A stretch of DNA of 64,000 nucleotides from Cytophagales bacterium (lineage in GTDB: Bacteria; Pseudomonadota; Gammaproteobacteria; Burkholderiales; Burkholderiaceae_C): assembly GCA_030054145.1 (NCBI GenBank), contig JASGCK010000010.1, forward strand, positions 1 to 64,000, in the 5' to 3' direction. Under the pieces are notes generated by a model, which searched no databases, was not told the origin of the DNA, and was given only the letters and a program-made list of their open reading frames with translations. Below are positions 43,319-51,833 of this stretch, piece after piece (position 1 is the first letter of the stretch; the number at the start of each line of letters is the position of its first letter). A program made the translations under genes and the position numbers.

Positions 43319-45842
43319 CTTTGTTAGCTCAGAACTCTACGCAGTCCTCAGACAAATACGGCTACGCCTGCGGCGCACGCAGACTTTTTCGCTTTACTAC
43401 CTTTTTGGTAACGACTTCCAGTCCATTCAGTGGCTGCAAAAAGAAATAGATAACAGTTTGCACACGCAGGCTAAACGGCTAATTGTTAGGCGCATTGAAG
43501 ACACGCACAGTTTGGAGAGTGCTTTTAGGGAGTTGCTTTTACCCACAAAAGGTGAGCATCGATTTCCCATCTGGTTTGAAGTCTCTCAATCCGATAAAAA
43601 TGAAGCCACTCACCATGTGGAAGATCAGTTGCTGCTTCGACTTAATGAGCGCAGAGCTCAATTGGTAGAAACTGCCCGTCCAGTGTTCTTAGTGTTTGAT
43701 GCTGCAATATCACTGCAATGCGCCATAGTGGCGCCAGATTTATGGTCTATACGGACTTCTGTAATCAGCATTCCTCAGTTTAAAAAGAATCAAAGCCCCA
43801 GTATTGACGAAGGCATTACAAATCAAGCAAGCAAAAGGTATGGCAATTTCAAAGATAGTACCGCTCTGAGCGGTGAGCTTGATGATTGGCTCGGCTTATG
43901 GAATCAATGGTTGAATGCCAAAGAAGAGAAACCATTATTGCCTTTTGGAGTCGGGTTAAGTTTAGTGCCAGCCTTATTGCGCCATCGTCTGCATTCGCAA
44001 GCGCAAACTGTTCATGCGCAACTCCAGCAATATCTTCAGACGATGAAGGAGGCGGATGTCTCAGAAACTCATCGCGTTCGATATTTTGGGGTGAAGGGTG
44101 ATGTGAGCCGCGCACTGGGCAACTTGGATGGGGCGAAAAAGAGTTATGAAGTGAGTTTGGAGATCAGTGAGAGGCTGGTGAAATTGACGGGCGGTGCACC
44201 CGAAGCACTGCGCGACCTCTCGGTGTCACTGAATAAGGTGGCGGATATAGACCAATCCCTAGGACGCTTAGACGCAGCGCGGGAGGGCTATGCCAAAAGC
44301 TTGGCGCTCAGAGAGCAACTGCGCGATCTGAGGGGCGGCGCACCCGAAGCACTGCGCGACTTCTGGGTGTCACTGAATAAGGTGGCAGATATAGACCGCG
44401 CCCTAGGGCGCTTAGACGCAGCGCGGGAGGGCTATGCCAAAAGCTTGGCGCTCAGTGAGCAACTGCGCGAGCTAACGGGCGGCGCACCCGAATCACTGCG
44501 CGACCTCTCGGTGTCACTGAATAAGGTGGCAGATATAGACCGCGCCCTAGGGCGCTTAGACGCAGCGCGGGATGGCTATGCCAAAAGCTTGGCGCTCAGA
44601 GAGCAACTGCGCGACCTAACAGGCGGCGCACCCGAATCACTGCGCGACCTCTCGGTGTCATTGGACAACGTGGCAGATATAGACCAAGCCCTAGGGCGCT
44701 TAGGCGCAGCGCGGGAGGGCTATGCCAAAAGCTTGGCGCTTAGAGAGCAACTGTGCGATCTAACGGGCGGCGCACCCGAAGCACTGCGCGACCTCTGGGT
44801 GTCACTGAGTAAGGTGGCCGATATAGACCGCGCCCTAGGGCGCTTAGACGCAGCGCGGGAGGGCTATGCCAAAAGCTTGGCGCTCAGTGAGCAACTGCGC
44901 GATCTAACGGACGGCGCACCCGAATCACTGCGCGACCTCTCGGTGTCACTGAGTAAGGTGGCCGATATAGACCAAGCCCTAGGACGCTTAGACGCAGCGC
45001 GGGAGGGCTATGCCAAGAGCTTGGCGCTTACTGAGCAACTGCGCGATCTAACGGGCGGCGCACCCGAAGCACTGCGCGACCTCTGGGTGTCACTGAATAA
45101 GGTGGCAGATATAGACCAAGCCATAGGGCGCTTAGACGCAGCGCGGGAGGGCTATGCCAAAAGCTTGGCGCTCAGTGAGCAACTGCGCGAGCTAACGGGC
45201 GGCGCACCCGAATCACTGCGCGACCTCTCGGTGTCACTGAATAAGGTGGCAGATATAGACCGCGCCCTAGGGCGCTTAGACGCAGCGCGGGAGGGCTATG
45301 CCAAAAGCTTGGCGCTTACTGAGCAACTGCGCGATCTGAGGGGCGGCGCACCCGAAGCACTGCGCGACCTCTCGGTGTCACTGGAGAGGGTGGCCGATAT
45401 AGACCGCTCCCTAGGGCGCTTAGACGCAGCGCGGGAGGGTTATGCTAAAAGCTTGGCGCTCAGTGAGCAACTGCGCGATCTAACGGGCGGCGCACCCGAA
45501 GCACTGCGCGACCTCTCGGTGTCGCTGGAGAAAGTGGCAGATATAGACCGCGCCCTAGGACGCTTAGACGCAGCGCGGGAGGGCTATGCCAAAAGCTTGG
45601 CGCTCAGTGAGCAATTGCGCGACCTAACGGGCGGCGCACCCGAAGCACTGCGCGATCTCTCGGTGGTGTATGAACGTTTGGGAGATCTTGCAATAGAGGA
45701 AAAAAATGTGGGTATGGCTAGGCAGTGGTTTGAGCAAGAGTTAGCACTGGGGCAGCAATTGATAAGTCTTAACCCCGACTATGCGGATTTCCAAAGCATT
45801 GTGCGAGTTGCGCGTGAACGCCTTGCCAGTTTGTCGCCTTGA
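43311..45842 (+). CDS. Large TPR protein with ten near-identical 48-residue repeats
   Basis: An 843-residue partner of the upstream NTPase. Residues 1-150 form a globular region (QTFSLYYLFGNDFQSIQWL, later LNERRAQLVETARPVFLVFD and APDLWSIRTSVISI). It resembles the degenerate P-loop-like domain that precedes TPR arrays in some bacterial conflict proteins. Ten 48-residue units follow at 44226-45665, each of the form SLNKVADIDRALGRLDAARE then GYAKSLALSEQLRDLTGGAP. A closing divergent unit ends the protein. All units are exactly 144 bp with no indels. Changes are concentrated at a few positions (R/S/T before EQL, D/E, T/R, A/S, S/W). It is probably the target-sensing half of the pair. Confidence 0.75.
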   Translation: MRDFVSSELYAVLRQIRLRLRRTQTFSLYYLFGNDFQSIQWLQKEIDNSLHTQAKRLIVRRIEDTHSLESAFRELLLPTKGEHRFPIWFEVSQSDKNEATHHVEDQLLLRLNERRAQLVETARPVFLVFDAAISLQCAIVAPDLWSIRTSVISIPQFKKNQSPSIDEGITNQASKRYGNFKDSTALSGELDDWLGLWNQWLNAKEEKPLLPFGVGLSLVPALLRHRLHSQAQTVHAQLQQYLQTMKEADVSETHRVRYFGVKGDVSRALGNLDGAKKSYEVSLEISERLVKLTGGAPEALRDLSVSLNKVADIDQSLGRLDAAREGYAKSLALREQLRDLRGGAPEALRDFWVSLNKVADIDRALGRLDAAREGYAKSLALSEQLRELTGGAPESLRDLSVSLNKVADIDRALGRLDAARDGYAKSLALREQLRDLTGGAPESLRDLSVSLDNVADIDQALGRLGAAREGYAKSLALREQLCDLTGGAPEALRDLWVSLSKVADIDRALGRLDAAREGYAKSLALSEQLRDLTDGAPESLRDLSVSLSKVADIDQALGRLDAAREGYAKSLALTEQLRDLTGGAPEALRDLWVSLNKVADIDQAIGRLDAAREGYAKSLALSEQLRELTGGAPESLRDLSVSLNKVADIDRALGRLDAAREGYAKSLALTEQLRDLRGGAPEALRDLSVSLERVADIDRSLGRLDAAREGYAKSLALSEQLRDLTGGAPEALRDLSVSLEKVADIDRALGRLDAAREGYAKSLALSEQLRDLTGGAPEALRDLSVVYERLGDLAIEEKNVGMARQWFEQELALGQQLISLNPDYADFQSIVRVARERLASLSP
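44226..45665 (+). repeat. Ten tandem 144-bp coding repeats
   Basis: Unit starts fall every 144 bp from 44226 to 45522, checked at the first and last unit. The units are almost identical at the DNA level, with repeated runs such as GACGCAGCGCGGGAGGGCTA and AAAAGCTTGGCGCT. Such an array can change copy number by recombination or slippage without a frameshift. Confidence 0.95.
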
Positions 45843-45852
45843 ATGTAAGAAA

Positions 45853-46593
45853 ATGAACGCCATGACTTCTGCATTCCTCCTCGTTCACGGCGCGTGGCAT
45901 GGCGCTTGGTGTTGGTCGCGCGTGCTGCCGCTGATTCGCGCGGCGGGCTATGCGGCGCATGCTGTCACGCTGACGGGCGTGGGCGAGCGGGCGCATTTGC
46001 TATCCAACGCCATCCATCTCTCGACGCATATCAACGATGTGCTGGGTTTGATAGAAGCTGAGGAGCTGACGAACATTGTGCTAGTTGGGCACAGCTACGG
46101 CGGGCGTGTGATTACGGGCGTTGCGGATGCCTTGCTAAATGCTGGCAAGGTCAAGTTGCGGCATCTTGTTTACTTGGATGCGGTGGTGCCAAAAAGTGGC
46201 GAGAGTTGGTCGAGTACCCATGCGCCCGATGTGATTGCCGCTCGCGTTCAAGCCGCCAAAGACTTTGGGGTGCAGCATGGTGTGGATGCTTTCCCGCCGC
46301 CAGACGCGAGCGTGTTTGGCTTGACGGGCGATAACGCGGCGTGGGTTAATCGTCGCCAAACGCCGCAGCCGCTGGGCGTGTATTTAGATGGTCAAGCTTT
46401 TGACGAGGCCCGCCTAGCCAAGCTTCCCCGTACATTTATTGATTGCACCACGCCGGCACTTGCCACCATTCAGGTGTCGCGTGAACGTGTGCGGGCTGAC
46501 GCATCGTGGCGTGTGGTTGAAATGGCCACAGGACACGATCCGATGGTGAGTCATCCACAAGAATTAACGGATATCTTTTTAACTTGTCTATGA
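45853..46593 (+). CDS. Alpha/beta hydrolase, esterase-like
   Basis: A 246-residue serine hydrolase of the salicylate/methyl-esterase-like group. FLLVHGAWHGAWCWSRVLP is the oxyanion-hole region, VGHSYGGRVITGV holds the nucleophile Ser and GHDPMVSHP the catalytic His. It starts just after the TPR gene and its stop overlaps thrC (ATGA at 46590-46593). It may belong to the inserted block or be an older neighbour of thrC. Upstream ATG at 45781 lies inside the TPR gene. Confidence 0.85.
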   Translation: MNAMTSAFLLVHGAWHGAWCWSRVLPLIRAAGYAAHAVTLTGVGERAHLLSNAIHLSTHINDVLGLIEAEELTNIVLVGHSYGGRVITGVADALLNAGKVKLRHLVYLDAVVPKSGESWSSTHAPDVIAARVQAAKDFGVQHGVDAFPPPDASVFGLTGDNAAWVNRRQTPQPLGVYLDGQAFDEARLAKLPRTFIDCTTPALATIQVSRERVRADASWRVVEMATGHDPMVSHPQELTDIFLTCL

Positions 46594-48230
46594 AATATTT
46601 ATCAACACGCGGTCATCCTGAGCGCAAACAATTTTGTCAAATTTTGCTAGAAGGTCTCGCGCCCGATGGTGGTTTGTATTTGCCAGAAAGCTATCCAAAG
46701 CTCACAATCAACGACCTGGACAAGCTGCGCCGCGTATGGCACGAAAAGGGTTACGCCGATTTAGCGTTTGCGATTTTGTCGCTGTATATCGACGACATTC
46801 CAAGCGCTGATTTGCTCGCGCTTTGCCGCAAGACTTATACCAAAGAAGTGTATGGAAGCGATGCGATTACTCCGTTGAAAGAGCTAACTTTTGCGCATGC
46901 GGGGCTTGCCAAAGCATCGGCAGGCACTTCGACAAGCTCAGTGCGAACGGAGGCGGCATTGTCTTCGACGGGATCCGTGCGAACGGAGGCGGCATTTTAT
47001 TTAGAGGCGCTCTCTAACGGCCCGACGCTGGCGTTTAAAGACATGGCGATGCAGCTGCTTGGCAATTTGTTTGAGTACGAACTTGCGCGGCGCAACGAGA
47101 CGCTCAACATCTTTGGCGCGACCAGCGGCGATACGGGCTCTGCCGCCGAATACGCCATGCGCGGCAAGCGCGGTGTGCGCGTGTTGATGACCAGTCCTGC
47201 GGGGCGCATGAGTCCATTCCAACAAGCGCAAATGTTTAGTTTGATGGACGAGAACATCCACAACATCGCCATTGAGGGCGTGTTTGACGACTGCCAAGAT
47301 TTGGTCAAAGCCGTGAGCAACGACGCGGCGTTCAAAGCCAAGTACAAAATTGGTACGGTCAACTCAATCAACTGGGCGCGGTTACTGGCGCAAGTGGTGT
47401 ATTACTTTGCGGGTTATTTCCAAGCGACATCGCGCACTGTCCAAGCGACACCGCGCGCTCCCCAAACGACACCGACCGTTCGGGCTCGGCCTGTCGAAGC
47501 CGCAAGCACTTCGACTTCGACAAGCCCAGTGCAAACGGAGTTGCCAAAGGTGAGTTTTTGTGTGCCCTCAGGCAACTTCGGCAACGTCTGCGCAGGCCAT
47601 GTGGCGCGGATGATGGGCTTGCCGATTGAGACTTTGCTGGTGGCGACGAACGAAAACGATGTGCTGGACGAGTTCTTCAAAACAGGTGTGTACCGCGTGC
47701 GCGGCACGTCAGATACGCATGAGACCTCCAGCCCGTCAATGGACATCAGCAAGGCCAGCAACTTTGAGCGCTTTGTGTTCGATATGCTGAATCGCGATGG
47801 CGTAAAGGTCAAAGCATTGTTTGGCGATCAACTGGGTCAAACAGGGCAATTTGATTTAAGTGCAAACATTGCCGCAGCTAAAGCTCAGTATGGCTTTGCA
47901 TCAGGGCGCAGCACACACGCTGATCGTCTCGCAACGATTAAATCAACTTACGATGCGTATGGCGTGATGATTGATACGCACACGGCAGATGGCGTCAAAG
48001 TCGCTCGTGAATTTTTGGCGCAGCATCCGCAGCCTAACGTTCCAATGATCGTTTTAGAAACCGCGCTGCCCATCAAATTTTCCGCAACCGTGAAAGAGGC
48101 GATTGGTCGCGAGCCTGATCGCCCCGCGCAGTTTGAAGGCATTGAGGCGTTGCCCAAACGTGTGGTCTATATGCCAGCGGATGTGGCTGTTGTGAAAGCT
48201 TATATTGCCAAGGCTTGCAGCGGCTTGTAA
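46590..48230 (+). CDS. thrC: Threonine synthase with two repeat-derived insertions
   Basis: Converts phosphohomoserine to threonine. About 546 residues, longer than usual. The PLP lysine is in NGPTLAFKDMAMQLLGNLFE; SGDTGSAAEYAM and VPSGNFGNVCAGH are phosphate-binding loops. Two stretches are not part of the fold: one before the PLP lysine (46927-46986, read as SVRTEAA twice) and one after GYFQAT (about 47424-47541, Thr/Ser/Pro-rich). Both are made of a dispersed repeat in frame. The core motifs are intact, so the enzyme is probably active. Confidence 0.95.
   Translation: MKYLSTRGHPERKQFCQILLEGLAPDGGLYLPESYPKLTINDLDKLRRVWHEKGYADLAFAILSLYIDDIPSADLLALCRKTYTKEVYGSDAITPLKELTFAHAGLAKASAGTSTSSVRTEAALSSTGSVRTEAAFYLEALSNGPTLAFKDMAMQLLGNLFEYELARRNETLNIFGATSGDTGSAAEYAMRGKRGVRVLMTSPAGRMSPFQQAQMFSLMDENIHNIAIEGVFDDCQDLVKAVSNDAAFKAKYKIGTVNSINWARLLAQVVYYFAGYFQATSRTVQATPRAPQTTPTVRARPVEAASTSTSTSPVQTELPKVSFCVPSGNFGNVCAGHVARMMGLPIETLLVATNENDVLDEFFKTGVYRVRGTSDTHETSSPSMDISKASNFERFVFDMLNRDGVKVKALFGDQLGQTGQFDLSANIAAAKAQYGFASGRSTHADRLATIKSTYDAYGVMIDTHTADGVKVAREFLAQHPQPNVPMIVLETALPIKFSATVKEAIGREPDRPAQFEGIEALPKRVVYMPADVAVVKAYIAKACSGL
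46927..46986 (+). repeat. Two dispersed-repeat copies inside thrC, site 1
   Basis: Copies at 46927-46950 (CTTCGACAAGCTCAG, ending CGAACGG) and 46963-46986 (CTTCGACGGGATCCG, ending CGAACGG), each followed by AGGCGGCATT. They encode the SVRTEAA-type insert between the N-terminal domain and the PLP site. Confidence 0.85.
47476..47538 (+). repeat. Two opposed dispersed-repeat copies inside thrC, site 2
   Basis: An inverted copy at 47476-47500 (CCGTTCGGGCTCGG, ending TGTCGAAGC) and a direct copy at 47515-47538 (CTTCGACAAGCCCAG, ending CAAACGG). They are preceded by short degenerate repeats (CAAGCGACA, CAAACGACA) from about 47424. Together they add a Thr/Ser/Pro-rich loop. Confidence 0.85.
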
Positions 48231-48232
48231 AG

Positions 48233-49615
48233 ATGACCATGACTGCCGTGCCTCGTCCTTCACTTCTCTCACTTGACGACGCGCTCGCGCAATTGTTGGC
48301 GGGCGTGCAACCGCTGAACCGTTTAGAGACAGTCTCCACCTTCGATGCCGATGGCCGCGTACTTGCCGAAGATGTGGTGTCCGAATTGCAAGTTCCTGCC
48401 TTTGACAATTCCAGCATGGATGGTTACGCCGTGCGCTGCGTGGATGTGCCAGAGGCGGGCGCGGTGCTGCAAGTGACGCAGCGAATTCCTGCGGGCGCTG
48501 ATTTGAGCCAAGCCAAGCCGCTGGGCGCTTTAAGCGCTGCCCGTATTTTTACGGGCGCACCGATTCCACAAGGCGCGGATGCGGTGGTGATGCAAGAGGA
48601 TTGCGAGCTGGTGAATGAGGCGAATTCGGATGTGACCTTGCGCTCTGAGGGCAGCATTCGCATTAACACCATGCCCGCTAAAGCCCAGTGGATCAGGCGT
48701 GCGGGCGAGGATGTCCGCCAAGGCGCGGTGGTATTGGCTCGCGGGGCACTGCTCTCGCCAGCCGAGTTGGGACTTGCCGCCAGCGTGGGGCGGGAGCGTC
48801 TGACGGTTGCCGCAAAGCCGCGCGTCGCATTGTTTTCAACAGGCGATGAGCTTGTGATGCCAGGCGAAGTTGCACCAGCAGCCATGCGAGCGGGCAGCAT
48901 TTACAACTCCAACCGCTTCTTTTTACGAGCCATGTTGATCCGCATGGGCTGCGAAGTCACCGATTTTGGTATCGTGCCAGATAACCGAGGCGCCACGCTC
49001 AAAGCCTTATCGGATGCGGCATCCCAGCACGATTTGATTGTGACCAGCGGCGGCGTGTCGGTGGGAGAAGAAGATCACATCAAGCCTGCGGTGCAGCAAT
49101 TGGGTGCGCTCAATCTTTGGCAAATTGCCATGAAACCTGGGAAGCCGTTTGCATTTGGACACGTGAATAAATGGGGTAATAAATGGGGGACAGACCCTAA
49201 TAAATGGGGGACTGACCCTGAATTTTCGGCACGAAAATTAGGGTCTGTCCCCCATTTATTAGCCCCCCATTTATTCACCTACTTTGTGGGGCTACCAGGC
49301 AATCCTGTGTCTAGTTTTGTGACATTCTTATTGCTGGTTCGCCCGTTGCTACGCAAGCTGCAAGGCTCGCCAGATAAGGCTTGGCAGCCGATGGCTTTGC
49401 GTGCTGACTTTGATGTGCCTAGGGCTGACAAACGGCGCGAGTTCCTTCGCGTGCGGCGTAACGCGGATGGTGGACTGGATTTATTTCCAAATCAAAGCTC
49501 TGGCGTTTTAACTTCTGCCGTGTGGGGTGATGGCTTGGTAGACAACCCCGCAGGCCAAACCATCAAGCGTGGTGATGTGGTTTCGTATCTCTCGTTTGCG
49601 GAGTTGTTGCAATGA
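48233..49615 (+). CDS. moeA: Molybdopterin molybdenumtransferase with hairpin-derived insert
   Basis: Inserts molybdate into molybdopterin. About 460 residues with SSMDGYAVRC near 65, the TSGGVSVGEEDHIKPAV loop and GLPGNPVSSFVTFLLLVRPLL. Between KPFAFGHV and the GLPGNP motif there is an insert of roughly 37 residues, rich in NKWG and TDP, encoded by a long inverted repeat at 49163-49278. The frame is kept. The ATG at 48233 or 48239 is the start; the earlier TTG at 48215 overlaps thrC. Confidence 0.94.
   Translation: MTMTAVPRPSLLSLDDALAQLLAGVQPLNRLETVSTFDADGRVLAEDVVSELQVPAFDNSSMDGYAVRCVDVPEAGAVLQVTQRIPAGADLSQAKPLGALSAARIFTGAPIPQGADAVVMQEDCELVNEANSDVTLRSEGSIRINTMPAKAQWIRRAGEDVRQGAVVLARGALLSPAELGLAASVGRERLTVAAKPRVALFSTGDELVMPGEVAPAAMRAGSIYNSNRFFLRAMLIRMGCEVTDFGIVPDNRGATLKALSDAASQHDLIVTSGGVSVGEEDHIKPAVQQLGALNLWQIAMKPGKPFAFGHVNKWGNKWGTDPNKWGTDPEFSARKLGSVPHLLAPHLFTYFVGLPGNPVSSFVTFLLLVRPLLRKLQGSPDKAWQPMALRADFDVPRADKRREFLRVRRNADGGLDLFPNQSSGVLTSAVWGDGLVDNPAGQTIKRGDVVSYLSFAELLQ
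49163..49278. repeat. Long inverted repeat inserted in moeA
   Basis: Outer arms GTGAATAAATGGGG (49163-49176) and CCCCATTTATTCAC (49265-49278). Inner arms contain GGGGGACAGACCCTAAT and ATTAGGGTCTGTCCCCC, around a centre AATTTTCGGCACGAAAATT. A third partial unit (GGGGGACTGACCC) is also present. The GGGTCTGTCCCC ends are related to the palindromic elements at 33317 and 61358. Confidence 0.92.
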
Positions 49616-49878
49616 CCAAGGCGCCCATCAGCATGACCGTTAAATATTTTGCGTCGATTCGCGAAGCTGTCGGTGTGAGTTCTGAGACGATCACTTGCCC
49701 GGCCAATACAGTTGGCGTTTTGCGAGATTTTTTGATTGCCAAAGGTGCGCCGTATGCTGAGGTTTTGGCACGCGGAAAATCCGTGCGCAGCGCCCTCAAT
49801 CAAGTCATGTGCGACGAGTCCACCGAGTTAGCCAATGGCTGTGAAGTGGCGTTCTTTCCACCTGTGACGGGAGGATAA
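49612..49878 (+). CDS. moaD: Molybdopterin synthase sulfur-carrier subunit
   Basis: A ubiquitin-fold protein of 88 residues ending in the required Gly-Gly (FFPPVTGG). Its C-terminal thiocarboxylate gives sulfur to molybdopterin. It overlaps the moeA stop by 4 bp and precedes moaE by 6 bp. Confidence 0.95.
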   Translation: MTKAPISMTVKYFASIREAVGVSSETITCPANTVGVLRDFLIAKGAPYAEVLARGKSVRSALNQVMCDESTELANGCEVAFFPPVTGG

Positions 49879-49884
49879 AGAGTG

Positions 49885-50346
49885 ATGTCCCGCGTCGCCA
49901 TTCAAACCCAAGACTTTGATGTGAGTAGCGAGCTGGCACGCCTGCGCGCGGACGACAAACGTGTGGGCGCGGTGTGCAGTTTTGTGGGAACGGTGCGCGA
50001 TGTCAATGAGGGCGATGCAGTCTCTGAGCTAGAGCTTGAGCACTACGCGGGCATGACAGAAAAATCGCTGGAAGCCATGATTGACAAGGCTTTTGAGCGG
50101 TTCGATATTTACGCAGCGCGAATCATTCACCGCGTTGGCAAGCTTTTGCCGCTTGATCAAATTGTCTTTGTGGCGGTGAGCAGTGCGCATCGGCATGAGG
50201 CTTTTCAAGCGTGCGAATTTTTAATGGATTACTTAAAAACCGAAGCGCCATTTTGGAAAAAAGAGCAAACCCCCAACGCCCATCAAACCTCGCGCTGGGT
50301 GGATGCCCGAAGTAGCGACGATGCGGCGATGGCGCGCTGGCAATGA
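49885..50346 (+). CDS. moaE: Molybdopterin synthase catalytic subunit
   Basis: The large subunit of molybdopterin synthase, 153 residues. VGAVCSFVGTVRDVNEGDAV is the family N-terminal signature; the active lysines are in MDYLKTEAPFWKKEQ. ATG at 49885 is preferred over the GTG one codon earlier. The stop overlaps the radical SAM gene start by 4 bp. Confidence 0.95.
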   Translation: MSRVAIQTQDFDVSSELARLRADDKRVGAVCSFVGTVRDVNEGDAVSELELEHYAGMTEKSLEAMIDKAFERFDIYAARIIHRVGKLLPLDQIVFVAVSSAHRHEAFQACEFLMDYLKTEAPFWKKEQTPNAHQTSRWVDARSSDDAAMARWQ

Positions 50347-51809
50347 ATCAGTCACGCATTGTTCTCACAACGCTGAATGCTCGCTACACCCATGCCAGTA
50401 TGGGCTTGCGCTGCTTGCGTGCGAATTTGGGTGAGCTGCGCGAAGATTCTGTGATTGACGAGTTCATCATCGGGCAGCAGACCAATGAGATCGTCGAAAA
50501 GCTACTCGCGCATCAACCCAAGATCATTGGCTTTGGCGTGTACATCTGGAACGTGGACGAGACCACCAAGATTGTCGCGCTGCTCAAGCGCGTTGCGCCT
50601 GATGTGGTCATCATTTTGGGTGGCCCTGAGGTGAGCTTTGAAATCGCTGAGCAACGCATCTGCCAATTGGCGGACTACATCATCACGGGCTGGGGCGAGG
50701 TGACTTTGCGAAAGCTCGCGGATGCGGTTTTGCATGGCCCCAAGCCTTTGATGAAAGTTCACGCGGGCGAGCAACCACCGCTTTGTGAGCTGGTGATGCC
50801 CTATGGCGAGTACACGGACGAGGATATCGCGCATCGCACGCTCTATGTGGAGGCCAGCCGTGGTTGTCCGTTTAAGTGCGAGTTTTGTCTGTCGGCACTC
50901 GATAAAACAGCGTGGCCATTTGCGACAGAACCATTTTTGGCTGAGATGAAAACCCTTTACCAACGCGGTGCGCGGCAGTTCAAGTTTGTTGATCGCACAT
51001 TTAATTTGAATGCCAAGGTCAGTCTCAACATCTTGCAATTTTTCTTAGATCGGTGGTCTGAAAGTGATCCGATCTATGCACACTTCGAGCTTGTCCCCGA
51101 TCACTTGCCAGATGTATTGAAAGAGATGATTGCGAAGTTTCCAGCAGGCGCTTTGCAGTTTGAAATTGGCATTCAAACTTTTAATACCGATGTGCAAGCT
51201 TTGGTGAGTCGCAAACAAAACAACGACAAGGCGGCGGAGAATTTGCGCTGGTTGCATACGCAAAGCAGGGCGCATATGCACGTCGATTTGATTGCCGGTT
51301 TACCCGGCGAGACGATGCAAAGTTTTGCCGCAGGTTTTGATCGCTTGGTTGGACTTGGACCGCACGAAATTCAATTTGGCATTTTGAAGCGTTTGCGCGG
51401 AACGCCCATTATTCGGCACACTGCACCGTATCGCATGACGTTTAGTCCTGACGCGCCCTACGAAATTGTGGCGAATCAAGACCTGAGTTTTAGCGATATG
51501 CAGCGCATGAGTCGCTTTGCCAGGTATTGGGATTTGGTGGCGAACTCGGGGCGCTTTGCGAGCACCTTGCCGCTGCTCCTTAAGGATTCGCCGTTTAACA
51601 ACTTTATGGCGTTTGCCGATTGGCTTTATGCCACAACCAATAAGACGCACCAATTTGCGCTAGAGCGTTTGTTTGACTGTGTGCAGCGCTATTTGTTGCA
51701 GGTGCAAGACGCGGCCGTGGTTGATGTGGCCATTGCCATCGACAAAGAGCGTGCGCAAATCAAAATGCGCAGTGCGAAATTACAAAGACAGCAGCGGCAT
51801 AGCGTTTGA
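50343..51809 (+). CDS. B12-binding-domain radical SAM protein (DUF4080-like)
   Basis: A 488-residue enzyme. The first 130 residues form a Rossmann-like cobalamin-type domain (KIIGFGVYIWNVDETTKIV, then ILGGPEVSFEIAE). The radical SAM core follows, with CxxxCxxC in EASRGCPFKCEFCLSALDK near residue 178. The C-terminal extension of about 110 residues is of the DUF4080 sort. Substrate unknown. Its overlap with moaE suggests co-expression but not a role in molybdopterin synthesis. Confidence 0.9.
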   Translation: MNQSRIVLTTLNARYTHASMGLRCLRANLGELREDSVIDEFIIGQQTNEIVEKLLAHQPKIIGFGVYIWNVDETTKIVALLKRVAPDVVIILGGPEVSFEIAEQRICQLADYIITGWGEVTLRKLADAVLHGPKPLMKVHAGEQPPLCELVMPYGEYTDEDIAHRTLYVEASRGCPFKCEFCLSALDKTAWPFATEPFLAEMKTLYQRGARQFKFVDRTFNLNAKVSLNILQFFLDRWSESDPIYAHFELVPDHLPDVLKEMIAKFPAGALQFEIGIQTFNTDVQALVSRKQNNDKAAENLRWLHTQSRAHMHVDLIAGLPGETMQSFAAGFDRLVGLGPHEIQFGILKRLRGTPIIRHTAPYRMTFSPDAPYEIVANQDLSFSDMQRMSRFARYWDLVANSGRFASTLPLLLKDSPFNNFMAFADWLYATTNKTHQFALERLFDCVQRYLLQVQDAAVVDVAIAIDKERAQIKMRSAKLQRQQRHSV

Positions 51810-51833
51810 GGATGCGCCGTAGTCGCTGGTGGT

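Noticed and set aside
44226..45665. The tandem array as a second CRISPR
   Set aside because: Unit of 144 bp is fully coding, has no spacers and encodes TPR-like helices.
46590..48230. thrC as a pseudogene because of its inserts
   Set aside because: The frame is open, all PLP and phosphate motifs are present, and inserts are multiples of three.
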